Source of the DNA: Adiantum capillus-veneris
Lineage: Eukaryota; Streptophyta; Polypodiopsida; Polypodiales; Pteridaceae
Assembly: GCA_014529385.2 (NCBI GenBank)
Contig: CM043946.1
Location: 15,955,077-16,019,076, forward strand
Length of the DNA: 64,000 nucleotides
Direction: 5' to 3'
The position numbers were made by a program, and so were the translations under genes. Under the pieces are notes generated by a model, which was not told the DNA's origin, did no database searches, and was given only the letters and a program-made list of their open reading frames with translations. Each line of letters starts with the position of its first letter. Position 1 is the stretch's first letter. Below are positions 9,855 through 19,487 of this stretch, in pieces.

Positions 9855-11340
9855 GTGAGGCGACGAAGGATTCTCCCCACCAGGAGATTTTCCAACCCTC
9901 CCCCTTCGCCATCTACGCCACGAGTTGTCCTCACTCCTATGGAGATGATGGTCAAGTCGATGTTGGACATGATGGCACAACAACAAGAAACAAATCGAGT
10001 TGCATTGGCACAACTCGCAAGCAAAGCAGAAGAACAAGCAGCAAAGGACCGTGCACAAGAAGCCAAGGACCGCGAGCGCGATGAAAGAAACGCCACACTT
10101 ATCGCAAAACAAGAAGAAAATCGCCTTGCTCAGAACCGTGAGCGCCTTGCTCAGGAACGCAAAACAAGAAGAACATCGACTTACTTTCGAACGCGACACG
10201 ATGAACGAGAGGCTCAAAGGGAGATTCGTCATCAAGAATTTATTTCCCACACGAAGACCAAACCACCCAAAGATCGTGGGAGTTCGTCAAGTGGCACAAG
10301 CCACGACGCGGATTCCAACCATCCAGTTACAGAAAAGTTGACTTTCAGTAAGTATAACGGTAAGATGGATACTACAATTATTCATTCTTGGTTGCATCAA
10401 TTTAATGCTTATTTTGCGACAACTAAGAAGACAGGAAATAGCAAAGTTTTGACGGCAGCTATGTACCTTGCCGGTGATGCCATCAATTGGTACCACGCAT
10501 GGCAAGAGGCACAGTTAGCCGCGCACCTAGAGGCAGCCGACGATTTCACGCCCCTCTCTTTTAGTTGGGCTGATTTCCCAAGACAAGCTCAAGGCGCGGT
10601 TTATGCCACCTCAGTACCTCGCATGATTGAAGGACGATTGGCGCGCTCTCAAGCAAAATGGGATGCCAGTTATGTCTTTTTCTAATCGTGTTTTGCAGCT
10701 AGGTACCCAATTACGCATGTCGGATGATGAGCGCAAAGAGGCTTTTCTCTATGGATTGGACAAGTAGATCAAGTATGATGACGAGTTATTCGATCCAATC
10801 GATCTCAACAAGGCGGTAGCGATTGCTCTCGTACAGGAGATGAAGCACAACAAGGGAAAGCCTAAGGAGAACAAGACTTCCACCAACACCTCACAGTAGA
10901 TCAAGTATGATGACGAGTTATTCGATCCAATCGATCTCAACAAGGCGGTAGCGATTGCTCTCGTACAGGAGATGAAGCACAACAAGGGAAAGCCTAAGGA
11001 GAACAAGACTTCCACCAGCACCTCACAGACTTCTCAGAACCCGCAGAACGGTAAGAATGGTAAGAATGATAACTCTTCTAACCAATCTTCCAACAGTATC
11101 TCATCAAAGAATTCTTCCAATGAATATAAGGGTAAGGCTAACACAACTACTACACCTAAGCTTACTCCAAATAAAAAGGTAGCACAAGGAATTGTAGGAG
11201 GATACATCACTTCGGAAGAACAAAGCACTTATTCTAAGGAAGGTCATTGTTTTCATTGTCACATTAAGGGTCACATAAAACGAACATGTCCTAAGCTTGA
11301 ATCGAATGAATCTAAAGAACCCACAGCACCCACTACATTT
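9855..11340 (+). pseudogene. Gag of the TGTCACGTG gypsy family, frameshifted
   Basis: The first frame (9855-10685, 276 codons) has a basic N-terminus, a charged helical region about residues 40-120 (EEQAAKDRAQEAKDRERDER) and a capsid-like domain from about residue 160 (LTFSKYNGKMDTTIIHSWLH, LAGDAINWYHAWQ, FSWADFPRQ). Near 10675 the frame shifts; LGTQLRMSDDERKEAFLYGL continues in another frame, meets TAG, passes through a duplicated segment and reaches a knuckle CFHCHIKGHIKRTC (CX2CX4HX4C) at about 11248. Gag would form the particle and bind RNA. The damage makes this copy non-coding. Confidence 0.75.
10764..11027 (+). repeat. 132-bp in-frame tandem duplication inside gag
   Basis: 10764-10895 and 10896-11027 are near-identical (one difference seen, CCAACA versus CCAGCA). 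The unit is exactly 44 codons and encodes IKYDDELFDPIDLNKAVAIA onward. Each copy begins with an in-frame TAG, so the nonsense change was present before the duplication. Confidence 0.92.
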
Positions 11341-11366
11341 GTCAATGCAATAATGATAACACGATT

Positions 11367-11660
11367 GTGCCCAAAGTTTCTCAGGACTCTCCCATTGGTG
11401 ATCCTCTCATCAAATGTTATGGTCGTACGTCAGGGCACCGTTTTGTCATATTGTTTGACCCAGGTAGTATGCATGATGTGATCAGTTCCTCTCTTGTTGA
11501 GAGAGCCGCCTCGAAGTTAGTCCGAGATCTCCTATCGAGGTCTCTGGCTTTCGTCCCGGCATAGACGCTCTCATCACCGAAGAATGCCTTGACGTGTTGT
11601 TTGAAATTCAACAGACTGCCTTCACTAGAAGATTTGTTGTTTCTCCTCTCTCAGAATGTG
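11367..11660 (+). pseudogene. Retropepsin-like protease remnant
   Basis: Reads IKCYGRTSGHRFVILFDPGS then MHDVISSSLVERA, matching plant gypsy protease domains in which the active site is normally D-S/T-G. Here it is DPGS, so the catalytic motif is altered. A frameshift near 11520 moves the rest (EISYRGLWLSSRHRRSHHR versus the expected continuation) and CDMILG near 11658 is the C-terminal protease motif in another frame. Confidence 0.6.
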
Positions 11661-11704
11661 ATATGATTTTGGGCATTTGATGGTTTCGTGATAATGACAC
11701 TCTC

Positions 11705-12169
11705 ATGGATTTTCTAACTAACAATGCCAAAAGTGATTCTCCTATTGTCATTCATGGAGAGGACATTGCTCATTCTCCATCTCTCATTGCTAATATGCAA
11801 GACAGGATTGACAAGATTCGGGAGAAGGAGACTCTCTCAGTCTCTTTTTCTCCACAGCATGACACACAGGATTTGCATGATTATGAGAAGCATGATGATT
11901 TGAATGATGATTTGGATGACAAAGACAAGCATGATGACTTGCACGAAGATGACGTGATTGATGAAGTGTTAGTTGATGTTGTTCCTAGCCAAGCTAACCT
12001 CGTTGTAGATTCGATCAATCACCAAGAATCGATCTTGGCTTTCGAGTCGAGGTCCACAGATCCCCCACAAGAAGATTCGCTAGATCCCGAAGAAGCGATC
12101 TTGGCTCTCGAGCCTTGGTCCTTGGTCCAAAGAACCATCATAAGAAGTATTATGTGTTCGCATGATTGA
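11705..12169 (+). pseudogene. Acidic linker after protease
   Basis: A 154-codon frame beginning MDFLTNNAKSDSP with a run of Asp/His-rich repeats (DLHDYEKHDDLNDDLDDKDK) and two copies of an ESILAFESRS/EAILALEPWS motif. No enzymatic domain. It equals the acidic stretch that lies between protease and RT in this type of element. RT should follow but does not. Confidence 0.5.
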
Positions 12170-12171
12170 TA

Positions 12172-13740
12172 CGCACGCATTGTTCGAGTGTTTCATTCGT
12201 GAAGGTTTCCCGTATTTTAGTTAGCATCGTTATGTGATCCCTTTTCCTAAGCATGACATATTGTATGTTGAGCACGTTTCTCTCATGAATGAGCACGAAT
12301 ATATGCGGATTTTTCATGAAAAGTTGAAAAGTTTGTATGTAAGGAAGTCACATTCCATGTCTCTTCACGCTTTTATGAGATCGAAGGGTGTGATTCTTTC
12401 CCTCAATTGATGAGAAAATGCCTAGTCCGCACTGCTGCTATTGTCTCTAGATAATACATTTGGGATGCCCGGTTGTTGCGCACGCTTTTATGAGATCGAA
12501 GGGTGTGGTTCTTGCCCTCAGTTGATGAAAAAATGCCTAGTGTATTCCTTTTTTAGTAACACAAAGCAGATTGGTAAAAAGATTGTTGTGAGACAACACG
12601 CCCATTGCCCTAAACACATTGAGGTTTGGCTACAGGGTCGCCTATCTACACTATTCCTTACCCTCAGTTAATGAAAAAATGCCTAGTGTATTCCTTTTTT
12701 AGTACACAGAGAGGATTGGTAAAAAGATTGTTGTGAGACAACACGCCCATTGCCTTTAACACATTGAGGTTTGGCTACAGGGTCGTCTATCTACACTATT
12801 TCTTACCAGCTTTTGGCAAGAGTTACGAGAGAGTTTGATTGCCAAACCAATCTCCTAGTTTATATGCTTGCTTGCCCACAATGGTCTTCCAATCGGCACA
12901 TGGGCAAAAAGATGCTACAAAACCCCGCTTGCCTCAGATATATGCTCAGAACCCCCCAGATGGGACAAAACCCCGCTTGCCTCAGATTTATGCTCTGAAC
13001 CCCCAAGTCTTATCAAGCATGCCATGAGAAGTTGCGCATGGGCTCCTATAATTTCGTGAGCCAACTGTTTGCTTCAGTCCCAGAGTTGACGTGGATACTC
13101 GCCATAATCCTTGGGATACAATGCTAGCTTGCTTCATCATTTACCAAGCCCTCTTGCTATAAGCTCTCCTAAAATAACTCTAGTATGTATCAAGTGCTCA
13201 GCCCCCAGATCATCATTATACTATACTAAGCCTGTCAACAGCCATATTTTCTGTGAAGAAGGTAGGTCTCTGGGCAAGGCTCTGGTGGATCATCAGGAGG
13301 CAACTGTCCCTCCACAGTGTTCAGACAAGCTGTGTACTCTCCCACCAAGCAATCCTGGCTCAACAACAGTTGGTATGAACCTCTCTCTAGTTGGGCTAGA
13401 AAAACTCAATTCTTCTGCTAGGAGGCATCTAAAGAATCAAGTGCATCCAAGCGCCACCTCCCTCTGTAAACAAGCTCTAGTTTGCCAGCACTCATCATCA
13501 TTCTACTGGTTCCGAAGCAAGGACCTAGAGTGAGTTCTCTACTCTCCATGAAGGCAATTAGTGTGGAAAAGGCAAGTAGTCTGGAAAAGCCGCCCCAGTT
13601 ACTGCATGTAGGACATCGATGCAGATGCACTGCTACATGAACTTTGGCAACTTAATATGCGGATCAATACTATCCTATACTAGACTAAATATGTCGCTTA
13701 ATAAACATGAGCTGTCTCCCTGGTAAATTCTACTATACTA
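12172..13740 (+). repeat. Non-coding stretch with several short tandem duplications
   Basis: 12240-12370 repeats the 3' internal block seen at 5649-5775. A block beginning ACGCTTTTATGAGATCGAAG occurs at 12367 and 12482. A 146-bp unit beginning CCCTCAG is tandemly repeated at 12515 and 12661. A 48-bp unit beginning ACAAAACCCCGCTTGCC is repeated at 12917 and 12965. From 13010 to 13740 I see no domain, no repeat and no credible frame. Confidence 0.7.
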
Positions 13741-13760
13741 TATTCTTGTGGTGGGGGGCG

Positions 13761-13761
<1 letters not shown>

Positions 13762-13793
<32 letters not shown>
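13762..13793. repeat. Poly-G tract (32) with GC and GA flank
   Basis: A 32-base G run followed by CGGGCGGGG and (GA)n, then AAATGAAATGAAATG. On the minus strand this is the terminal tail of the adjacent LINE: repeated ATTTC, CT repeats, then poly-C. A G run of this length can form a quadruplex. Confidence 0.85.
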
Positions 13794-13804
13794 CGGGCGG
13801 GGAG

Positions 13805-14129
13805 AGAGAGAGAGAGAAATGAAATGAAATGTTATATTAACGTCTTCAAAAGGCCAAAGTAACCTATGAGACCAGAAAGTTACAATGTGGTGGATCTGAT
13901 ACAAAGTCAGAGTCAAAGTAACAAGATGACAACAAAGACAAAAATGAAATGACAAATGCCACAATAAAATACTATGGAATCCTAAACTACTACGTGTGAA
14001 CAGCAGCTAGCTGGGATATCTAGATCACAAGAGATCAAGCATCGGTCGCTGGCGGATCTCATCAATCTCCTCCATGGTCAGTAGTCTGACCGAGCGTCGT
14101 GCATGTCGAGCCAAAGTGATCCGAATCCT
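13805..14129 (-). other. LINE 3' UTR
   Basis: Between the ORF2 stop and the tail. Minus-strand reading ends in GTCTCATAGGTTACTTTGGCC, followed by AT-rich sequence, three ATTTC-type repeats and CT repeats. The GTCTCATAGG...GGCC motif recurs at 19349-19372 upstream of the LINE. Confidence 0.6.
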
Positions 14130-16473
14130 CTAATGCAGCCTCCGTCGATGCTGTGTAGTCCTCCGCAGTCGTGGGCGTCTGGATCTTCCAAGCTCAGTCG
14201 CTCGGTCGATCAGTGTGCCTCTAGTGTGAGACGACAAGCTCTGCTGTGGTAGTAACTCCTCCGGGTGTCCAGTGACAGCTCTAAAGAAATCTGTGATCTG
14301 TCTCTGGGACTGGCTAGCCTCTCCTCTCATCAGGCTCTCTCTGTGTCTGCGTAGCTCGAGCAAAAACAAGCCCAAGCATCTCTGATCCTCGTACTGCATG
14401 ACTCTGGAGAATGGTCCAAAGCCCTCTCTGAACAAGCAATGGAAGCGGCCTCGTATCTCATAGTAGACGGGGCAATGGCATGTGTAGTGCAACTCTGTCT
14501 CTGGCTCAATGTCACACAGGGGGCATGTCCTGGCCTCTGCTGGTACTCTGCTGTATCTCCCAGTCTCGATCCGCAACTGGTGTGAAGATGTACGTATCTG
14601 GCCGATAGCACATCGTATCCCATGAGACAAGTGGGTGTCCATGTATCTCGGCCTCGTCACAAAGCCATCAACCGTAAGCTGGAGGAGATGCTCTTTGTAG
14701 AAAGCCATCTTCGTGCCCAACTCCTGTGCTGGCTGTATCCATGTCCTCCTGGTGTCTAGCTGAGTCAAGTCCTGGCGGATGAGCCTGGTGATCTCGGACT
14801 GTGTAAGAGTCAGAGAGGGTGCATCCAGTGAGTACTTGAAGGGAGGCAATCTGTCTATGCTAAACCCATGCGCCTGAAACCATGATGTCATCTCCCCATA
14901 CCAGCATGCTGTGTCTCCCTGCATGGCTAACTGTCGAGAGGACTCAAGTGCAAGGCGAGCATATCTGTCTCTGGGAAGTTCCCACATGCGGTGTATGAAG
15001 GAGACCGATCTGGTGAGCGCCTCCACCACTAGTGGGGGGGCAGCTAGCTCTGCTCGAACAATAGCACGTGGTATTGAGGCCTTGGCTCTAATGAGCCGCG
15101 AGATCATAGAGACCAGAGGCTTCTCCATGTCCCCCCATCCATCACTGCGGCCTGTCCTCCCGTGATGATCTAATGAAGGTCCCCAGATCTCAGCTCCATA
15201 AAGTAATGCAGAAGCCACCAGAGTGTCAAAGAGCCAGAGCTTCGTCCTAGGCTCCTGAAACTGAACCTGTGAACACATCCTTTCCAATCTACCCAATGCT
15301 GCATGGGCTCTGGTCCAGTCTAGTCTCTGCTGCCCTCCTCAATGAAAATGTTGGCCCACTAAAAACCACTCCGAGATAAGTGTACGCATCTTTATACTCC
15401 ACAATCGCCTGGCCGTATGTGAATGCTGGTGCTGACCTCCTGATCCACTGTGGGGTGGTATTAAATACCATGACCTTGGTTTTACCAAGGTTGACGGACA
15501 AACCACTTTCTTGAGCAAACCTATTCAAAGCATCCAAGTGACGTTGCATCCCCTCCGGAGAGTCGAAGATCAACACAATATCATCAACATATAACAATAA
15601 TGGAATCCATGTCCCTGCCATCTGTGCACCTCTATCACCATCTCTCTCAATGTAGTCAGAAACCTCATCCACATACATACCAAATAGAGTAGGAGAGAGC
15701 GGACAGCCCTGCTTTACCCCAATAGTGGAGTGAATCGGGGTGGATAGACCCTCTGAGGTGCGTACCTGCCCCACTACTGACCTATATAATGCCATGACCC
15801 CCCATATGAGCTCTGTGGGTACTCCCATCTGCTGTAATCTGCGCATCAATCTAGCTCTAGGCACTGTGTCAAAAGCTTTGCGGAAATCCACAAAGCTACA
15901 ATAGATCCGTTTCCCACGCGATCTACCCTCCTCAATGATGGCTATGAGTGTCAAGATATGGTCAAGAGTAGAAAAACCCCTCTTGAACCCTGCCTGCCCG
16001 GCTGCGCGTATCCCCTCCCTCTCTGCCCATCTACTCAGCTGCTGCTCAAGAATGGATGCGTACAACCGTGCCAATGTGTGTCCAATCATGATAGTGCGAT
16101 AATTCCCAGGTTCCATAGGGTCTCCCGACTTGAAGATAGGTACAATAGTAGATAGGCTCCAAGTATCAGGCAAGCCCTCACACATGGCACGGTTAAACAT
16201 CACTTCTAGAAGCTCTGCTAGTAGATCTCTGGCATGTGTGAAATGCTCAGCCACTAAACCATCATGATCATAAGCTCTCCCAGTCCTCATCCTGTCAATG
16301 GCCTTCCTCACCATCTCTGCGGTGAAAAAAGCACATGTGTGTGGGCATGGATCGGGGGGGTCGGGAAGGGGGGGCTGCTTAGGAACTGTGTACAGAGATG
16401 ATGCATACTGGCCCCAGTCCTCTGTAGAAGTGATGGCGCGGGGGGGGGAGAGTGCTCCTGAAAGAGCCGCCAT
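14130..16473 (-). pseudogene. LINE ORF2: reverse transcriptase and C-terminal region
   Basis: The first frame (16473-15289) carries all RT blocks: WSLSTIVPIFKSGDPMEPGN, GNYRTIMIGHTLARLYASIL, AGQAGFKRGFSTLDHIL, FVDFRKAFDTVPRARL, GVKQGCPLSPTLFGMYVDE, LLLYVDDIVLIF (intact YVDD) and VNLGKTKVMVF. A frameshift near 15330 separates it from the second frame (15296-14130, 388 codons) holding the thumb/C-terminal part with CPLCDIEPETELHYTCHCP, the Cys/His motif common at LINE ORF2 ends. Target-primed reverse transcription would be its role. A G-tract slip at about 16441 separates it from the upstream part. Confidence 0.88.
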
Positions 16474-17703
16474 GCCTCACGTGAATCCTGACTCAAGAAC
16501 AGCTGATATAGATCCTGCTCTAGCCGAGCCAAAAATGCCCTCTTCTTTCGCCGCACTAGGCGCCGGAAGTCAGTCTGTGACTGTCTGTGAGTGATGTCCC
16601 CCAACACCTCCCTCTGAAGTCTAGCTCTAGTGTCCCGGCATTCCTCATCATACCAACTGTTCTGGGGCATGCTCCCCGAACGGCGTCTCTGCTCAGGCTG
16701 GGTATGTGGGTATGCCTCTGCTGCTGCATCATGTAGTGTCTGTGTCAATATAGTAGTAAGCTCCTCCAGAGGTCGCCCTGGCTCCTCTGTGCATAGGCGT
16801 CTGTAGATCCCATCTATGTATACAGAGTGTCTCCCGCGTGAAGGTGTAGCGAGTAGGGGCTGCTGTCCGTAGCCTGTGTGCTACACTAAACTGAAAGGAG
16901 ATGGTCATTGACACAAGAGCATGATCCACTGCCACACCAACAGGTCTGGGTCCAATCGTGAGATCCTGGATACTAGAGATGAAGCTCGGCTGTGCCATGA
17001 CATAGTCCACTGTGCTGGCTCCATGTCTGTGTGGAAAGCATGTAAAACCCCTTGAGGCGGGAAATCTCTCTAGGCCATTCAAGATGGCCAATCCATGTGC
17101 AGTCCCCATGTCTATTAAGTGTCGTCCATACTCAGTGTGTTCTCCATCTTGTGATACTCTGGATAGGCCTGTCTCTGTAGCATCCAGCTCTCTCAGCATC
17201 TCCTCTGAAGTATCATAAAATACTGTCTAATGATGGGCAGTCCTAGCATTGAAATCCCCTAGAATGATGATGTCGCCATCTCTAGAGAACTCCCATATGT
17301 CATCATCCAAAACAGAGAAAGGGGACTGTCCTCTGGGTGGTGCATATACTGACGTGCTCGGGGGAAAGTAGCAAATAGCAATGTAAAGATATCTGTCTGT
17401 CTCTGCTCTCAGCCTCACCCACATGTACCTAGCTTGCTCATCTCTACGGGCTATATGTATCAATGGCTGCAACTCCTCCCTGAATAACATTGTCACTCCT
17501 CCTGATCCCCGCCCTCTGCGCTCTGATCGTGTCTCCTGTCTATAGGCAGTCTCCCATCTGTATCCACTGATGTGAGGCATAGACTGCCCATGGGCCTGAT
17601 GTGTCTCAGAGTAGAAGACGATGTCTCTTCCCCTAAAACTATCCTCAAAGGCGCCCACATCAAGCCGCATAGATCCATTACAATTCCACGTGGCAACTTT
17701 GAG
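16308..17703 (-). pseudogene. LINE ORF2: AP-like endonuclease and linker
   Basis: Starts VATWNCNGSMRL around 17703, in the same frame as ORF1 after a stop. Endonuclease motifs: VFYSETH, then ILGDFNART, then GASTVDYVMAQ and GVAVDHALVSM, the conserved DNase I-like fold signatures for target nicking. An in-frame TAG at 17227-17229 sits just after FNARTAHH (probably a former CAG). Near 16750 the frame shifts into a basic helical linker (WYDEECRDTRARLQREV, RRLVRRKKRAFLARLEQDL) before RT. Confidence 0.85.
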
Positions 17704-17727
17704 GGTGGTCCCACGGGTCTCGCACCG

Positions 17728-18669
17728 TCATGTGGAGCGCCGCTCTACAATCACAACCCGGCCATCTCTGTAGAAGGCCGTCTTTCCCTTCTCCCTTGCC
17801 GCTTGAATCTCTGGCATTACCTCTCTCATATGTGCAAGCTGTGTGAGAGTGAGGTCATCTCCAAGGAATATGCCCGTTTTCTTTAGTGTAGGACGCTTCT
17901 TCAAGAAGTCCTTTGCCTCCATGGATGGGAAACGGATGATTAGAGCTCTCCCTTTTGAAGTCTCCCCATTGCCTTGTGTCTTCTTCCCCACCCTCCATGA
18001 CTTTGTATGAGTAGCCTCACTACCCATCATGCGGAGAAGTTCTTCAACTTCCCCTTCCACATCATCTTGGTCTTTTAAACCGGTTACTCTTATATGCAAA
18101 GCTCTAGTTTTCCTACGTTGTTCTTCCTCTAGAGTCATGTTGATGAGTGTAGGAGTGGGGACAGATGTGGTTTCTTTCCCCTTGCCTTTCTTAGCGACTT
18201 CTATCCACTTCTCGGCCTCATCCGCCTTCTTTTGCGTCTTCGTGATCGCATCCATCCACGAAGACGTCTTTACCATCTTTTGTTTCTCCTCCTCTTTGAT
18301 CATCCGTACTTGCTCTTTGATGGCCTTGATTTCCTCTACTACCGACGGCTGGAATTCCCCCTCCTCTAGTCCACTGCTCGCTCTATCGGCAAGTTCTCGC
18401 TTGAGAGCTGAGACCTCTTCTTTAAGTGCTTTGGAGTCCACCTTAATTGCTTGTAGCTCTGCGTGCAGGTCCTCTTTCTCTTTCTTCCACTGCGCGCCTT
18501 CGTTGAGAAACATTTGAAGAAGGTTGGCCTTCTCCTTCCACCATCCCTCCATATCGGCTTTCCAGTCTTTCATCTCCCTCTCCATTTGTGTAATCCACTT
18601 GTTTGTGAGCACAAAAGTTGCCTTCGGATGGGGCTTACATACTGGCGAAGTAGTCATTACGTCCATCAA
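17728..18669 (-). CDS. LINE ORF1 RNA-binding protein
   Basis: A 313-codon intact frame starting MMDVMTTSPVCKPHP. Residues about 30-130 are coiled-coil (MEREMKDWKADMEGWWKEKA, then ELQAIKVDSKALKEEVSALK), residues about 150-190 are Lys-rich, and residues about 200-310 resemble the L1 ORF1 C-terminal RNA-binding fold (RALHIRVTGLKDQD, ALIIRFPSMEAKDFLKKRP, IFLGDDLTLTQLAHMREV). It would trimerise, coat LINE RNA and act as a nucleic-acid chaperone. It lies directly upstream of ORF2 in the same frame with only a stop and about 25 bp between them. Confidence 0.8.
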   Translation of the reverse strand: MMDVMTTSPVCKPHPKATFVLTNKWITQMEREMKDWKADMEGWWKEKANLLQMFLNEGAQWKKEKEDLHAELQAIKVDSKALKEEVSALKRELADRASSGLEEGEFQPSVVEEIKAIKEQVRMIKEEEKQKMVKTSSWMDAITKTQKKADEAEKWIEVAKKGKGKETTSVPTPTLINMTLEEEQRRKTRALHIRVTGLKDQDDVEGEVEELLRMMGSEATHTKSWRVGKKTQGNGETSKGRALIIRFPSMEAKDFLKKRPTLKKTGIFLGDDLTLTQLAHMREVMPEIQAAREKGKTAFYRDGRVVIVERRST

Positions 18670-18930
18670 AAATCAACAATACAATCTGCACTTCTGCCAA
18701 GTCAAACCCCCTATGTCCACATCACACATACATCCCTGTCCCGCATGATGCATACATAAGTGTTCCCCATATCAATCATACATTTTTTATGTTTTCTGCA
18801 ATTTCTGCAATTTTCTGCAATTTCCTGTCAATGCTGCAAATTATTTAAATCCTGAGATTCTGAGCTTTCCCTGCAGGAAATCTGAAAATCTGACAATGTT
18901 TGCACTGTAATGCACCTGCGGGTTTTTTTT
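18670..18930 (-). other. LINE 5' leader
   Basis: No coding content. The minus-strand reading contains repeated AAATTGCAGAAA motifs at about 18800-18830 and begins next to a T8 and G24 tract (18923-18954). Presumed 5' UTR and internal promoter region of the LINE; the exact element start is not visible. Confidence 0.4.
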
Positions 18931-19258
18931 GGGGGGGGGGGGGGGGGGGGGGGGCACGTGGGGCACGTGGGGTGCAGTTCAGATGATAGTAATCCCGTGT
19001 GGTGGGGGGTTGGGGGTGGCGGCGCACTGTCACAACAGGGGGGGAGGGCGCAGTCCAGCTGAACAGCAAGGTGCAGCCCAGGTGGCGCGCAGGCAGCAGC
19101 CAGCAGTTGGCGCGCGTCAGCAGCAGGCAGCAGCAAACAGTTGGCGCGCAGGCAGCAGCAAACAGGTGGCGCAGGTCAGCAGCAGCAGTTGGCGCGCAGG
19201 CAGCAGCAATTTGGTGGCGCAGGTCAGCAGCAGCAGTGGCTGCGCGTCAGCAGCAAAC

Positions 19259-19305
<47 letters not shown>

Positions 19306-19309
19306 CGCG

Positions 19310-19347
<38 letters not shown>

Positions 19348-19399
19348 CCGAAGTCGGCCTATGAGACAAATCAAATATACATGTGTGTGTCCTCCATCT

Positions 19400-19474
<75 letters not shown>

Positions 19475-19487
19475 CATTATCATTTAC
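18931..19487. repeat. Composite of poly-G, GC-rich minisatellite and GA microsatellites
   Basis: G24 at 18931-18954; CACGTGGGG repeats; a minisatellite at about 19060-19258 built from TTGGCGCGCAGGCAGCAGCA and GTGGCGCAGGTCAGCAGCAG variants; (GA)n at about 19261-19302 and 19312-19346; a hairpin GGCCGAAGTCGGCC at 19349-19362; G34 at 19401-19434; and (GA)n at 19435-19472. The last GA repeat ends only 14 bp before the splice donor of DEGP1 exon 5. Not a gene; frames through it code only Arg-Glu or Ser-Leu repeats. Confidence 0.9.

Larger units (their letters stand above)
8017..12370 (+). mobile_element. Ty3/gypsy-type element with 5' LTR, PBS, gag and protease remnant
   Basis: The most complete member of the TGTCACGTG family here: a full 5' LTR, a primer binding site complementary to initiator tRNA-Met, a long leader, gag with coiled-coil and CCHC knuckle, a protease-like block and an acidic tail. 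RT, RNase H and integrase are missing and no 3' LTR is found, so the right limit is only where similarity to the 3' internal fragment at 5649-5775 ends. Gag contains frameshifts, stops and an in-frame duplication. Confidence 0.75.
13795..18930 (-). mobile_element. Non-LTR retrotransposon (LINE), nearly full length, decayed
   Basis: On the minus strand: 5' leader, ORF1 (17728-18669), ORF2 with endonuclease, reverse transcriptase and C-terminal cysteine/histidine domain (17703 down to 14130), about 330 bp of 3' UTR and a microsatellite tail. No RNase H is visible. ORF1 is open; ORF2 has one in-frame stop and three frameshifts. Limits are approximate because no target-site duplication is recognisable; both ends sit at long G/C tracts. 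The element lies on the downstream side of DEGP1 exon 5, in the same orientation as that gene. Confidence 0.85.

Noticed and set aside
9533-10084. Frame upstream of and overlapping gag
   Set aside because: It translates the CAAGAACCC leader repeats in a frame different from the capsid domain.
12172-13000. CRISPR-like direct repeats
   Set aside because: Only two copies per unit, adjacent, no spacers; a eukaryotic retroelement context explains them.
14911-15165. Plus-strand frames inside the LINE region
   Set aside because: Shadows of the minus-strand ORF2, which has all RT motifs.
19349-19362. Eighth Helitron-like 3' end (GA repeat plus GGCCGAAGTCGGCC hairpin)
   Set aside because: The hairpin is followed by TATGAG, not CTAG, and the flank instead matches the LINE 3' UTR.
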